Shown here piece after piece: positions 8,309 to 15,782 of a stretch of DNA of 23,312 nucleotides. The position numbers and the translations under genes are program-made. This DNA is from Pelagilacustribacter hypolimneticus. GTDB taxonomy: Bacteria; Pseudomonadota; Alphaproteobacteria; Pelagibacterales; Pelagibacteraceae. The stretch lies in NCBI GenBank assembly GCA_965235125.1, contig CBDDXH010000010.1, positions 1 through 23,312 on the forward strand, given 5' to 3'. The stretch's first letter is position 1. Each line of letters starts with the position of its first letter. The notes beneath the pieces are model-generated. The model had not been told where the DNA came from and did no database searches. It worked only from the letters and a program-made list of their open reading frames with translations.

Positions 8309-8341
8309 AAAAGGGGGCAGTTACTTGCCCCCTTTTTTTTT
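8309..8341 (+). terminator. Intrinsic terminator between glpV and the transporter ATPase genes
   Basis: AAAAGGGGGCA (8309-8319) pairs perfectly with TGCCCCCTTTT (8326-8336) around the loop GTTACT, and the T run continues to 8341. It is the most G+C-rich hairpin in the window and a textbook rho-independent terminator. It lies inside the transporter gene set, only 23 bases before the next start codon. It probably allows partial read-through and protects the 3' end of the binding-protein message, so that the binding protein is made in excess over the membrane parts. Confidence 0.9.
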
Positions 8342-8363
8342 GAAACCAAATGCTAAAAACACA

Positions 8364-9428
8364 ATGAGTATAGAACTTAAAAAAGTTGAAATGAAAGTTG
8401 GATCACAAACTTATATTTATCCAACCAATCTTAAATTTGAAAAAAAAACTATAAATATTTTATTAGGTTCTACACTAGCTGGCAAAACCACACTTATGCA
8501 GATTATGGCTGGTTTAATTAAACCATCAAGTGGTGAAATTTGGTTTAATGAAAAAAATGTAACAGGCATAAAAGTTCAGGAAAGAAATGTTTCTATGGTC
8601 TATCAACAGTTTATTAATTACCCAAATTTTACAGTTTTTGAAAATATAGCATCACCTTTAAAAATTATAGGAGTAGATATTAATGAAATTAAAAATCGAG
8701 TTGGAAAAGTTGCAGAATTATTAAAATTATCTTCTATGTTAAATAAAAAACCTGATGAACTATCAGGTGGTCAGCAACAACGAACAGCATTAGCAAGAGC
8801 ATTAGTTAAAGACTCAGACTTAATTTTATTAGATGAGCCGCTTGCAAATTTAGATTTTAAATTAAGAGAAGAACTTAGAGAAGAATTGCCAAAATTATTT
8901 GAAAATAGAGACTGTATAGTTGTTTATGCTACTACGGAACCAACGGATGCACTAATGATGGGGGGCAATACTGCAACATTATATAAAGGAGAAATTATTC
9001 AATATGGAAAAACATTAGAGGTTTATAATAATCCTCAAAATTTAAATTCAGCCGAAGTCTTTAGTGATCCCCCAATTAATATTTCTGAAATTAAGAAAGT
9101 TGGAGATATTTGTTCATTCAAAGATGGTAGTGTTCAATGGAAAACGAAAGTTAAGATTAAAGATGGTAATTATAAAATTGCTATCAGACCCCATAATATT
9201 ACAGTTAAAAAAAATGGAGGAGATACAGTTGAAATTAAAGGCAAAACTTTAATTTCTGAATTAAGCGGATCTGATAGTGTCATACATTTTAAAAATGGAA
9301 AATCTACCTGGGTTTCACTATCCAGCGGGTCACATAAAATTAATGTTGGTGAAGAAATTAAACTTTACATGAATGTAGACGAATGTTTGTTTTTTGATCA
9401 AAATAACATGCTGGTAAAAAATGGCTAA
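8364..9428 (+). CDS. glpS: Glycerol ABC transporter ATPase, subunit 1 (H-loop His missing)
   Basis: One of two cytoplasmic ATPases that power the importer. I start it at the ATG at 8364 (354 residues). An upstream TTG at 8325 in the same frame lies inside the terminator hairpin and is rejected. Residues counted from this start: Walker A is unusual, GSTLAGKTT (35-43); the Q-loop is YQQF (80-83); the signature is canonical, LSGGQQQR (133-140); Walker B is LILLDEP with Glu158. The H-loop, normally VTHDQ.EA, reads YATTEPTDA, placing Thr where the catalytic His belongs (about 191). A regulatory/OB-like C-terminal part follows, as in MalK/UgpC-type subunits. The end overlaps the next ATPase gene by 8 bases. 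The motif pattern complements that of the partner. Confidence 0.9.
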   Translation: MSIELKKVEMKVGSQTYIYPTNLKFEKKTINILLGSTLAGKTTLMQIMAGLIKPSSGEIWFNEKNVTGIKVQERNVSMVYQQFINYPNFTVFENIASPLKIIGVDINEIKNRVGKVAELLKLSSMLNKKPDELSGGQQQRTALARALVKDSDLILLDEPLANLDFKLREELREELPKLFENRDCIVVYATTEPTDALMMGGNTATLYKGEIIQYGKTLEVYNNPQNLNSAEVFSDPPINISEIKKVGDICSFKDGSVQWKTKVKIKDGNYKIAIRPHNITVKKNGGDTVEIKGKTLISELSGSDSVIHFKNGKSTWVSLSSGSHKINVGEEIKLYMNVDECLFFDQNNMLVKNG

Positions 9429-10485
9429 AGTTACCCTTAAAAATTTAAGTCATAGCTATTTACAAAAACCAGATAAAGATTCTGATTTTGTACTTACAAA
9501 TATTAATATCGATTGGAGCGATGGAGGAGCTTACGCATTATTAGGACCTTCAGGCTGTGGAAAAACAACATTATTAAATCTTATTTCAGGATTATTAACT
9601 CCAACTAAAGGTGAAGTTTTATTTAATAATAAAAATGTTACACAACTAAATCCAGTACAAAGAGATATAGCACAAATTTTTCAGTTTCCTGTGATTTACG
9701 ATACCATGACCGTATACGATAATTTAGCTTTCCCTTTGCGAAATAGAGGTTTGTCTGAAAGTAAAATAGATTCAAGGGTCAGAGAGATTGCAGAAATGTT
9801 AGAGTTAACTGATACGTTAAAAAACAAAGCAGCTGGTTTAACAGCTGATGGTAAACAGAAAATTTCATTAGGTCGTGGTTTAGTTAGATCAGATGTAAAC
9901 GTAATTATGTTCGACGAACCGCTAACAGTAATCGATCCACACTTAAAATGGGTTTTAAAATCTAAATTAAAAGAACTCAACCAAAAAATTAAAAGAACAA
10001 TGATCTATGTAACGCACGATCAAACTGAAGCTCTAACTTTTGCCGATCAAGTGGTTGTTATGTATGAAGGACAAATTGTTCAAGCAGGTACACCAATCGA
10101 ACTTTTTGAAAAACCAAAGCACACTTTTGTAGGTCACTTTATAGGTTCTCCTGGTATGAATTTAATTTCTTGTAAAATTATCAATGGTGAAATTAATTTA
10201 TCAGGTCAAAGAGTGGTTACTAATTTAAAAGCAAATCAATCTAGTTTCAAAAAAACACAAATTGGCATTAGACCTGAGTTTATTGGTTTTTCTAAAGAAG
10301 GTATCCCAGTGAAAATTTTAAAAATTAATAATATAGGTAGACATAAAATAGTCGATGTAGAATCAAAAGATGGAAAAATAAAAATTTTATCTAATGCACA
10401 AGACAAAATTCCAAACGACAGTGCTTTTATAACTTTTAATCAAAAATATACATATGCTTACGGAGATGATTGGATTATTGAATAA
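9421..10485 (+). CDS. glpT: Glycerol ABC transporter ATPase, subunit 2 (signature motif degenerate)
   Basis: The second cytoplasmic ATPase of the importer (354 residues). Walker A is canonical, GPSGCGKTT (42-50); the Q-loop Gln is at 88; Walker B is VIMFDEP with Glu166; the H-loop is canonical, YVTHDQTEAL with His199. The signature, normally LSGGQQQR, reads LTADGKQK (140-147), losing both glycines in place and the Gln. The C-terminal half carries the TOBE/MalK-like region (IGIRPEF). It starts within the end of the preceding gene and its stop overlaps the permease ATG (TAATG), so translation of the ATPases and permease is probably coupled. The name glpT here follows the rhizobial ABC system and should not be confused with the E. 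coli GlpT glycerol-3-phosphate antiporter. Confidence 0.9.
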   Translation: MAKVTLKNLSHSYLQKPDKDSDFVLTNINIDWSDGGAYALLGPSGCGKTTLLNLISGLLTPTKGEVLFNNKNVTQLNPVQRDIAQIFQFPVIYDTMTVYDNLAFPLRNRGLSESKIDSRVREIAEMLELTDTLKNKAAGLTADGKQKISLGRGLVRSDVNVIMFDEPLTVIDPHLKWVLKSKLKELNQKIKRTMIYVTHDQTEALTFADQVVVMYEGQIVQAGTPIELFEKPKHTFVGHFIGSPGMNLISCKIINGEINLSGQRVVTNLKANQSSFKKTQIGIRPEFIGFSKEGIPVKILKINNIGRHKIVDVESKDGKIKILSNAQDKIPNDSAFITFNQKYTYAYGDDWIIE

Positions 10486-11351
10486 TGAATAAAACATTTA
10501 ATCAAAGAGCCTGGTTTTTTGTTATTCCGGTATTTTTGCTTGTTGCATTTAATGCGATCGTGCCATTGATGACTGTAGTTAATTATTCATTTCAAGAGAC
10601 TTTCGGTAGTAATGTTTTTGCCTGGGAAGGAACAAGATGGTTTAAACAGATTTTACATTCTGAAAGATTCCATGCTTCGTTAGGAAGACAATTTCTATTC
10701 ACCTTTATAATTCTTTTCATACAATTACCTTTAGGAATTGGAATTGCATTAGCAATGCCAAAAAAGGGTTGGGGTGTTCCAGTTTGTTTAGTTTTAATGT
10801 CTATGCCGCTATTAATACCTTGGAATGTAGTTGGCTCTATGTGGAACATTTTTGCATTACCAGATATTGGTTTTTTGGGTAATTCATTAAATGCTTTGGG
10901 TTTTGATTACAATTTTACACAACAATCAGGTGATGCTTGGTTTACAGTAATTTTAATGGACGTTTGGCATTGGACTTCTTTAGTGGTCTTATTGTCTTAT
11001 GCAGGCTTAAATTCAATCCAACCAGCCTATTATCAAGCAGCAGAAATTGATGGAGCAAGCAGATGGGACATTTTTAGATATATTGAAATTCCAAAAATGA
11101 AAAAAGTTTTAACCCTGGCTATTCTTCTCAGATTTATGGACAGCTTTATGATTTACACTGAGCCCTTTGTTTTAACTGGTGGCGGACCAGGTAATGCAAC
11201 AAATTTTTTATCTCTTGATCTAGTTAAGATGGCGTTAGGCCAATTTGATTTAGGTCCAGCAGCAGCTATGTCACTTATTTATTTTTTAATTGTACTTCTA
11301 CTATGTTGGATATTTTATAGTTTAATGACAAAAGAGGAGGCAAAATCATGA
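10485..11351 (+). CDS. glpP: Glycerol ABC transporter permease, subunit 1
   Basis: An inner-membrane permease of the binding-protein-dependent (MalF-like) type, 288 residues with about six hydrophobic segments beginning at FFVIPVFLLVAFNAIVP. The cytoplasmic EAA loop that docks on the ATPases is visible as YQAAEIDGASRWDIFRYIEIP (about residues 184-204). It overlaps the ATPase gene before it by one base (TAATG) and the next permease by four (ATGA). It should pair with the second permease to form the channel. Confidence 0.92.
   Translation: MNKTFNQRAWFFVIPVFLLVAFNAIVPLMTVVNYSFQETFGSNVFAWEGTRWFKQILHSERFHASLGRQFLFTFIILFIQLPLGIGIALAMPKKGWGVPVCLVLMSMPLLIPWNVVGSMWNIFALPDIGFLGNSLNALGFDYNFTQQSGDAWFTVILMDVWHWTSLVVLLSYAGLNSIQPAYYQAAEIDGASRWDIFRYIEIPKMKKVLTLAILLRFMDSFMIYTEPFVLTGGGPGNATNFLSLDLVKMALGQFDLGPAAAMSLIYFLIVLLLCWIFYSLMTKEEAKS
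11334..11340 (+). promoter_or_regulatory. Strong ribosome binding site of the second permease gene
   Basis: GAGGAGG lies 7 bases before the ATG at 11348, inside the end of the first permease gene. It supports that start, and suggests re-initiation or coupled translation at the ATGA overlap. Confidence 0.6.
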
Positions 11352-12148
11352 AAAAAATTAAGTGGTTAGTTCCAACTATCTATATTTTATTTTTAATGTT
11401 TCCTATTTATTGGTTGCTTAATATGTCTTTTAAAACAACAACTGAAATCATCAATACATATTCATTGTGGCCTAAAGATTTTACCTTAGATAATTATAAA
11501 GTTATCTTCACAGATAGTACGTGGTACATGGGTTATGTAAATTCTATTTCTTATAGTGTTTTTAATACTATAATTTCAGTCGCGGCAGCGCTACCAGCAG
11601 CGTATGCTTTTTCAAGATATAAATTTTTAGGAGATAAACATTTATTTTTCTGGCTACTTACTAACCGTATGGCTCCGCCTGCAGTATTCGCTTTACCATT
11701 CTTTCAATTTTATTCATCTGTAAATTTATTTGACACACAAATAGCAGTAGCTTTATCTCATTGTCTCTTTAATATTCCTTTAGCAGTATGGATTTTAGAG
11801 GGATTTATGTCAGCTGTACCTAAAGAACTCGATGAAACAGCTTATGTAGATGGCTATTCATTTTGGAGATTTTTCTTTAAAATATTTATTCCAACAATTG
11901 CAGCTGGAATCGGCATTACGATGTTTTTTTGTTTTATGTTTTCTTGGGTTGAACTTTTACTTGCAAAATCATTAACAGCTACTATTGCTAAACCAATTGC
12001 AGCAACCATGACAAGAACCGCTAGTGCGGCAGGATATGAACTTGGTTTATTAGCAGCAGCAGGAAGCTTAACAATTATTCCAGGAGCAGTAGTAATTTAT
12101 TTTGTAAGAAACTATATTGCTAAAGGATTTGCGATGGGAAGAGTATGA
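11348..12148 (+). CDS. glpQ: Glycerol ABC transporter permease, subunit 2
   Basis: The second inner-membrane permease (266 residues, MalG-like, about six membrane spans). The EAA loop reads ELDETAYVDGYSFWRFFFKIFIP around residues 159-181. It begins at an ATGA overlap with the first permease behind a GAGGAGG site, and its stop overlaps the ATG of the small membrane protein. The symbol follows the rhizobial glpSTPQUV naming and is not the E. coli glycerophosphodiesterase GlpQ. Confidence 0.92.
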   Translation: MKKIKWLVPTIYILFLMFPIYWLLNMSFKTTTEIINTYSLWPKDFTLDNYKVIFTDSTWYMGYVNSISYSVFNTIISVAAALPAAYAFSRYKFLGDKHLFFWLLTNRMAPPAVFALPFFQFYSSVNLFDTQIAVALSHCLFNIPLAVWILEGFMSAVPKELDETAYVDGYSFWRFFFKIFIPTIAAGIGITMFFCFMFSWVELLLAKSLTATIAKPIAATMTRTASAAGYELGLLAAAGSLTIIPGAVVIYFVRNYIAKGFAMGRV

Positions 12149-12501
12149 TATTTAATAATTTACACGCTTCATCGTGGGAGACAGTTGCTGAGGCTCATGA
12201 AAAAGGTTTTTTTGATTTTGCCTTTATTACTTGGATGGCCTGGACTTGGGAAACTGCAACCTTTTTTTTATTTATAGCATTATGTATAACCGCAATGTAT
12301 TTCTGGGAAAAAAAAGATCCGGGTGGCGCACCACGTAGAGGAATTTTAGGATTAGACACCACGAGAGGAGATAGACTTTTTATTTCATTGTTAGGAAGCG
12401 CGTTCATTCATTTAGCTTGGCTTGGACTAACTAGTATGATTTTATGGATAGCTACAGTTATTTCATTGATTTACGCTGTAATAGTCTTTAGATACGTTTA
12501 A
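12145..12501 (+). CDS. glpU: Small DUF2160-type membrane protein of the glycerol transporter
   Basis: A 118-residue protein with three likely membrane spans: about residues 27-52 (MAWTWETATFFLFIALCITA), 74-96 and 98-117. Between them is a short charged loop with KKDPGGAPRRGILGLDTTRGDR. It overlaps the permease gene by four bases (ATGA). It matches the small membrane protein consistently found with GlpSTPQ/V-type transporters in alphaproteobacteria (DUF2160, called GlpU in rhizobia). Its role is unknown; the constant pairing suggests an accessory or assembly subunit of the permease. Confidence 0.8.
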   Translation: MIFNNLHASSWETVAEAHEKGFFDFAFITWMAWTWETATFFLFIALCITAMYFWEKKDPGGAPRRGILGLDTTRGDRLFISLLGSAFIHLAWLGLTSMILWIATVISLIYAVIVFRYV

Positions 12502-12506
12502 AAATC

Positions 12507-13514
12507 ATGACTAAAATTGGCATTAACGGCTTTGGTAGAATTGGCAGACTTATTCTAAGAGCATTATTTGAAAATTATAAAGAAAAAATCCAAGTTTTAG
12601 GAATTAATGATTTAGGCTCAATCGAAGCGAATGCTCACTTAATTAAATACGACAGCACTCATGGAACATTGCCTTATGATGTTGAAACTTCTAAAGATGG
12701 TTTTAAAATATTAAATCAAAATATTAAAGTATTTGCCGAAAGAGATCCCGCAAATCTACCGTGGGGCAAACTAGGAGTCGATGTTGTTTTAGAATGTACT
12801 GGTTTATTTTTAGATAAAAGCTCTGCAGAAAAACATATTAAAGCTGGGGCAAAAAAAGTTGTTATTTCAGCTCCGGCAACAGATGTTGATTTTACTATTG
12901 TTCAAGGTGTTAATAGCAAAGAATTAAAAAAAGAACATAATATTATTTCTAATGGATCTTGCACTACTAATTGTCTTGCTCCAGTAGCAATGATTTTAGA
13001 AAAAAATTTTGGTATTGAATATGGTTATATGACAACCATTCATAGCTATACCGGTGACCAAAAATTATTAGATACGCTTCATAAAGATCTAAGAAGAGCT
13101 AGAGCTTCAGGTGATTCAATGATCCCAACTTCAACAGGTGCAGCAAAAGCAATGAGTTTAGTTTTGCCAAGTCTTAAAGGTAAATTAGATGGAACAGCCA
13201 TAAGAGTTCCCACGCCAAATGTATCTTTAATAGATTTTACTGTTGTGACTAATAAAGAAGTAACCGTAGATGATATTAATAATGCAATGATTGCTGCATC
13301 AAACACTAAGGAGCTTAAAGGAATTTTAGGCATAAATAACAAACCTTTAGTTTCTAAAGACTTTAATCATAACCCGCATAGCTCAATTTTTGATGTTACA
13401 CAAACACAAGTTATTAAAAATAAATTTAGTAGAGTTTTATCTTGGTACGATAATGAATGGGGTTTTTCTAATCGTATGTGTGAGACAGCAATTCAAATTG
13501 CGAGTCTAATTTAA
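12507..13514 (+). CDS. gap: Glyceraldehyde-3-phosphate dehydrogenase, type I
   Basis: This enzyme oxidises glyceraldehyde 3-phosphate to 1,3-bisphosphoglycerate with NAD(P). The 335 residues are full length. The Rossmann motif INGFGRIGR is at 6-14, an Asp that favours NAD is in GINDLG (residue 35), the catalytic Cys152 is in SNGSCTTNCLAP, and the partner His179 is in TTIHSYTGDQ. The C-terminal SWYDNEWGFSNRM is intact. Thr-Leu at 190-191, in place of the Gly-Pro of E. coli GapA, is common in alphaproteobacteria; coenzyme choice is therefore uncertain. It lies 5 bases after the small membrane protein gene, so it is likely co-transcribed with the glycerol transporter and would take carbon onward from dihydroxyacetone phosphate after isomerisation. 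It faces the cytochrome gene tail to tail. Confidence 0.96.
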   Translation: MTKIGINGFGRIGRLILRALFENYKEKIQVLGINDLGSIEANAHLIKYDSTHGTLPYDVETSKDGFKILNQNIKVFAERDPANLPWGKLGVDVVLECTGLFLDKSSAEKHIKAGAKKVVISAPATDVDFTIVQGVNSKELKKEHNIISNGSCTTNCLAPVAMILEKNFGIEYGYMTTIHSYTGDQKLLDTLHKDLRRARASGDSMIPTSTGAAKAMSLVLPSLKGKLDGTAIRVPTPNVSLIDFTVVTNKEVTVDDINNAMIAASNTKELKGILGINNKPLVSKDFNHNPHSSIFDVTQTQVIKNKFSRVLSWYDNEWGFSNRMCETAIQIASLI

Positions 13515-13526
13515 ATTATATAATTT
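13513..13526. other. A+T-only palindrome between the convergent gap and cytochrome genes
   Basis: AAATTATATAATTT is a perfect 14-base palindrome covering the 11-base gap between the two convergent genes and touching both stop codons. It could form a weak hairpin in either transcript, but it has no G-C pairs, so a terminator role is doubtful. No better terminator was seen for either gene here. Confidence 0.2.
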
Positions 13527-13888
13527 TATTTAGGTTTTGCTAGTTCTTTTTCTGGATCAGTAATTGAAATTTTAACTCTTGAATACCACTCTGATACATT
13601 TTCGATATCTTGTTCTGAAAGCATACTTGCAACCACACTCATTTGAGGGTGTTTAATTTCTCCTGATTTATAAGCTTTAAGTCTTGCTAATAAATAATTT
13701 TTATTTTGCGCGGTTATATTTGGTATAATAGCTGAGTTTCCAGCTCCTGTTGCTTGACCATTTAATCCATGACATGTTGCACATATTTTTTGTACTTTTA
13801 ACTTTCCATCTTGTAATTGTTTTGAAAGTTCTTCTGCAGAAAGGCTAAAAGTAAATAAAGTTATAATTATTAATATAACTTTTTTCAT
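13526..13888 (-). CDS. Small periplasmic cytochrome c (class I)
   Basis: A 120-residue exported electron carrier with one heme. A signal peptide (MKKVILIIITLFTFSLSA, cut about residue 18) is followed by the heme site CATCH (36-40) in a KICATCHGLNGQ context. The likely axial Met83 is in HPQMSVVASMLSEQD, a pattern typical of cytochrome c553/c4-like proteins. Its ATG overlaps the stop of the upstream small protein (TAATG). The operon places it downstream of a PQQ-type dehydrogenase, so the simplest inference is that it accepts electrons from that enzyme and passes them to the oxidase chain. The cytochrome assignment is firm; the partner is inferred. Confidence 0.92.
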   Translation of the reverse strand: MKKVILIIITLFTFSLSAEELSKQLQDGKLKVQKICATCHGLNGQATGAGNSAIIPNITAQNKNYLLARLKAYKSGEIKHPQMSVVASMLSEQDIENVSEWYSRVKISITDPEKELAKPK

Positions 13889-14280
13889 TACTTATATTTT
13901 GTATGATTTATTATATTTATAGCTTCTTTTAATTTAGATTCACCTTCTTTGAGCTTCCCTGAATCGCACAATGATTTTCCTTCTTCTTTTAAAGATTTAA
14001 TTTTTTCTAAACTTCCCGCAGCCCAGTTGTATTCTTGTTTTCCATACTCTCTCTCTGATTCTTTCCATATTGATTTTTGGTAATAATTGCAGAGATACTC
14101 TTTTGAATTAAGCATTGCTTGATATTCTTTTTCAGTAATACAAGTGCTGCTAGTTATTTTGAATTCACCATCTTTAGTCCATCCACCGATACCAGAACAT
14201 ACTTTTTGATTATCCGTATTAGAGTGAGCGTGAATATTGACAATTAACAATACTACTAATGTTAGAAGTAATTTTTTCAT
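13888..14280 (-). CDS. Small exported protein with four cysteines, unknown function
   Basis: I do not recognise this 130-residue protein. It has a clear signal peptide (MKKLLLTLVVLLIVNIHA), then Cys28, Cys47, Cys64 and Cys105, enough for two disulfides in the periplasm. The C-terminal half is Lys/Glu-rich and probably helical (about residues 69-126), with segments LEKIKSLKEEGKSLCDSGKLKEG resembling a TPR-like helical hairpin. There is no CxxCH, so it is not itself a c-type cytochrome. It lies between a sugar dehydrogenase and a cytochrome c and overlaps the latter by one base; a helper or scaffold role for that pair is possible. An AGGA site lies just before its ATG. Confidence 0.75.
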   Translation of the reverse strand: MKKLLLTLVVLLIVNIHAHSNTDNQKVCSGIGGWTKDGEFKITSSTCITEKEYQAMLNSKEYLCNYYQKSIWKESEREYGKQEYNWAAGSLEKIKSLKEEGKSLCDSGKLKEGESKLKEAINIINHTKYK

Positions 14281-14298
14281 TTTCCTAAAATTTCTTAA

Positions 14299-14330
14299 TA
14301 AATGGACCAGGGTTAAACCTGGTCCATTTA
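14299..14330 (-). terminator. 13-base-pair hairpin after the sugar dehydrogenase gene
   Basis: TAAATGGACCAGG and CCTGGTCCATTTA pair perfectly around a six-base loop, 7 bases beyond the dehydrogenase stop on the minus strand. The bases after the stem (ATTAAGAAATTTT on the minus strand) are only a poor U-tract. It may terminate partially or protect the dehydrogenase message, leaving less transcript for the two small genes beyond it. Confidence 0.6.
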
Positions 14331-14336
14331 AATTAT

Positions 14337-15671
14337 TTATTTAACTGTTTTTAGTGTTGTATCTTCAACTAAACCAGCAGCTTTAGGAGCACTATAAGTT
14401 ATACGATAAATAACACCTGCTTGATCATCTGATACAAGCAAAGATCCATCGATATAAGTTTGAACGTCAACAGGTCTACCTAAGTAAACACCATCTTCAG
14501 TCATCCATCCATCTGCGAAGGGCTCAGTTTTCCCTGCGTTACCTTTATCGTCTAAATAAGTAACCATAACTCGAGCACCTCTAGGCTTAACAGCATTCCA
14601 AGAACCATGTTGCGCACTAAAGATTGCGTTCTTATATTTTGCAGGAAACATTTTTCCAGTATAGAACGACATTCCTAAGTCAGCAGCATGTGCAATCATT
14701 TCTACTTGAGGCTTGCAATAATTATCTGCATATTCTTTTGGAATTGTTTTATCTTTATAGTCATCGGTTCTTACATTTCCGCCACCATAGTAAGGATGTC
14801 CATACCAAGTTTTAGCACTTAAGCTACAAGCTTTATTCAGCTCACCTGGAGGGGTTTCATCTCCCATACCGTCAACTTGGTTGTCAGTAAACCACAACGA
14901 ACCATCTTTAGGATTGAAAGCATGTCCTACGGAATTTCTTATTCCAATAGCAACAACTTCTCTTTCAAGTTTGCCTGGGAAACGATTAAATTTAATCATT
15001 CCACCAATTCCAACTTGATCATAAAGAGGATATTTATCAGGTCCGGCAACATTGAAAGGTTGACCCATGCTTACATAAAGTTTGTTATCTTTTTTGTTGA
15101 TCGCACAAACTCTAGCAGTGTGGTTATAAGATTCTTCATCTGTCGGGATTAACTCGCCTTGATTTATAATTGGTATAGCAACAGTGTCTGGGCTTTCCAT
15201 GAAATACTCAGCAGCTGGAAACCATAATACTCTGTTTCTTTCTGCAATGTATAAATGGCCATCATCACTGTAGCAAGGTCCATTAGGTATATCGAATTTA
15301 ACGCTAGGGCTAAATTCTTCTACTGTATCGGCGATATTATCCATATCTCTGTCTAAAGCCATCCATACTTTAGTTTTTCTTGTTCCAATATAAACTGCAC
15401 CTATATTTTTGCTTACCGCCATATTTCTAGCATCAGGCGCTAAAGCAAAAAGCTCAATTTTAAAACCTGCAGGTAATTTAATTTTTGGAAGAATGTTTTT
15501 TTTTACATTCTCAGCAAACTTAGTATTTTGTTCGATTATAACACCTCGTTCAGCACCTACTTTTTTAAAACTACTTAACTTTTTAATATTTTCAGCATCG
15601 CCAGCGGCAAATGATGAAAAAGAGTAAAGAGCAAGTATTATTGAAACAATTAATGAGTTAGTTTTTTTCAT
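14337..15671 (-). CDS. Exported PQQ-type sugar/sorbosone dehydrogenase
   Basis: A periplasmic dehydrogenase of the glucose/sorbosone dehydrogenase (GSDH-like) family, 444 residues, expected to oxidise an aldose or similar carbonyl sugar using pyrroloquinoline quinone. A signal peptide ends near SSFAAGD (cut about residue 22). Beta-propeller landmarks include PAGFKIELFALAPDARNMAV, GPCYSDDGHLYIAERNRVLWF, AIGIRNSVGHAFNPKDGSLWFTDN, GDETPPGELN, and FSAQHGSWNAVKPRGARV, the last being typical of sorbosone-dehydrogenase relatives. No heme motif is present, so electrons must leave through another protein; a cytochrome c lies two genes downstream. An AGGGAGA site precedes the ATG. The substrate is unknown, and no pqq biosynthesis genes are in view. 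Confidence 0.85.
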   Translation of the reverse strand: MKKTNSLIVSIILALYSFSSFAAGDAENIKKLSSFKKVGAERGVIIEQNTKFAENVKKNILPKIKLPAGFKIELFALAPDARNMAVSKNIGAVYIGTRKTKVWMALDRDMDNIADTVEEFSPSVKFDIPNGPCYSDDGHLYIAERNRVLWFPAAEYFMESPDTVAIPIINQGELIPTDEESYNHTARVCAINKKDNKLYVSMGQPFNVAGPDKYPLYDQVGIGGMIKFNRFPGKLEREVVAIGIRNSVGHAFNPKDGSLWFTDNQVDGMGDETPPGELNKACSLSAKTWYGHPYYGGGNVRTDDYKDKTIPKEYADNYCKPQVEMIAHAADLGMSFYTGKMFPAKYKNAIFSAQHGSWNAVKPRGARVMVTYLDDKGNAGKTEPFADGWMTEDGVYLGRPVDVQTYIDGSLLVSDDQAGVIYRITYSAPKAAGLVEDTTLKTVK

Positions 15672-15675
15672 TTTG

Positions 15676-15682
15676 TCTCCCT
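15676..15682 (-). promoter_or_regulatory. Ribosome binding site of the sugar dehydrogenase gene
   Basis: On the minus strand AGGGAGA lies 4 bases before the ATG at 15671. It supports this start, which also gives a complete signal peptide. Confidence 0.55.
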
Positions 15683-15782
15683 TTATTTTTTTTATTTATG
15701 CTTAAATTTAACTACAGAGCCCAAAATTTTGATATAGTATTACTTTACGGATAAAAGTTTAGCCAACAATCTTAGGTTGAAT

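Noticed and set aside
8325..8363. TTG start that would lengthen the first ATPase by 13 residues (MPPFFLKPN...)
   Set aside because: It lies inside the terminator hairpin and its T run; the ATG at 8364 begins directly at the conserved N-terminal strand.
8350..8367. Five-codon ORF (MLKTQ) whose TGA overlaps the glpS ATG
   Set aside because: Could be a coupling leader, but it has no ribosome site and is too short to separate from chance.
13079..13342. 87-codon open frame on the minus strand inside gap
   Set aside because: It is antisense to a strongly conserved enzyme and shows no family features.
14624..15627. Several plus-strand open frames opposite the sugar dehydrogenase
   Set aside because: They are fragments antisense to a clear propeller enzyme, rich in low-complexity hydrophobic and aromatic residues.
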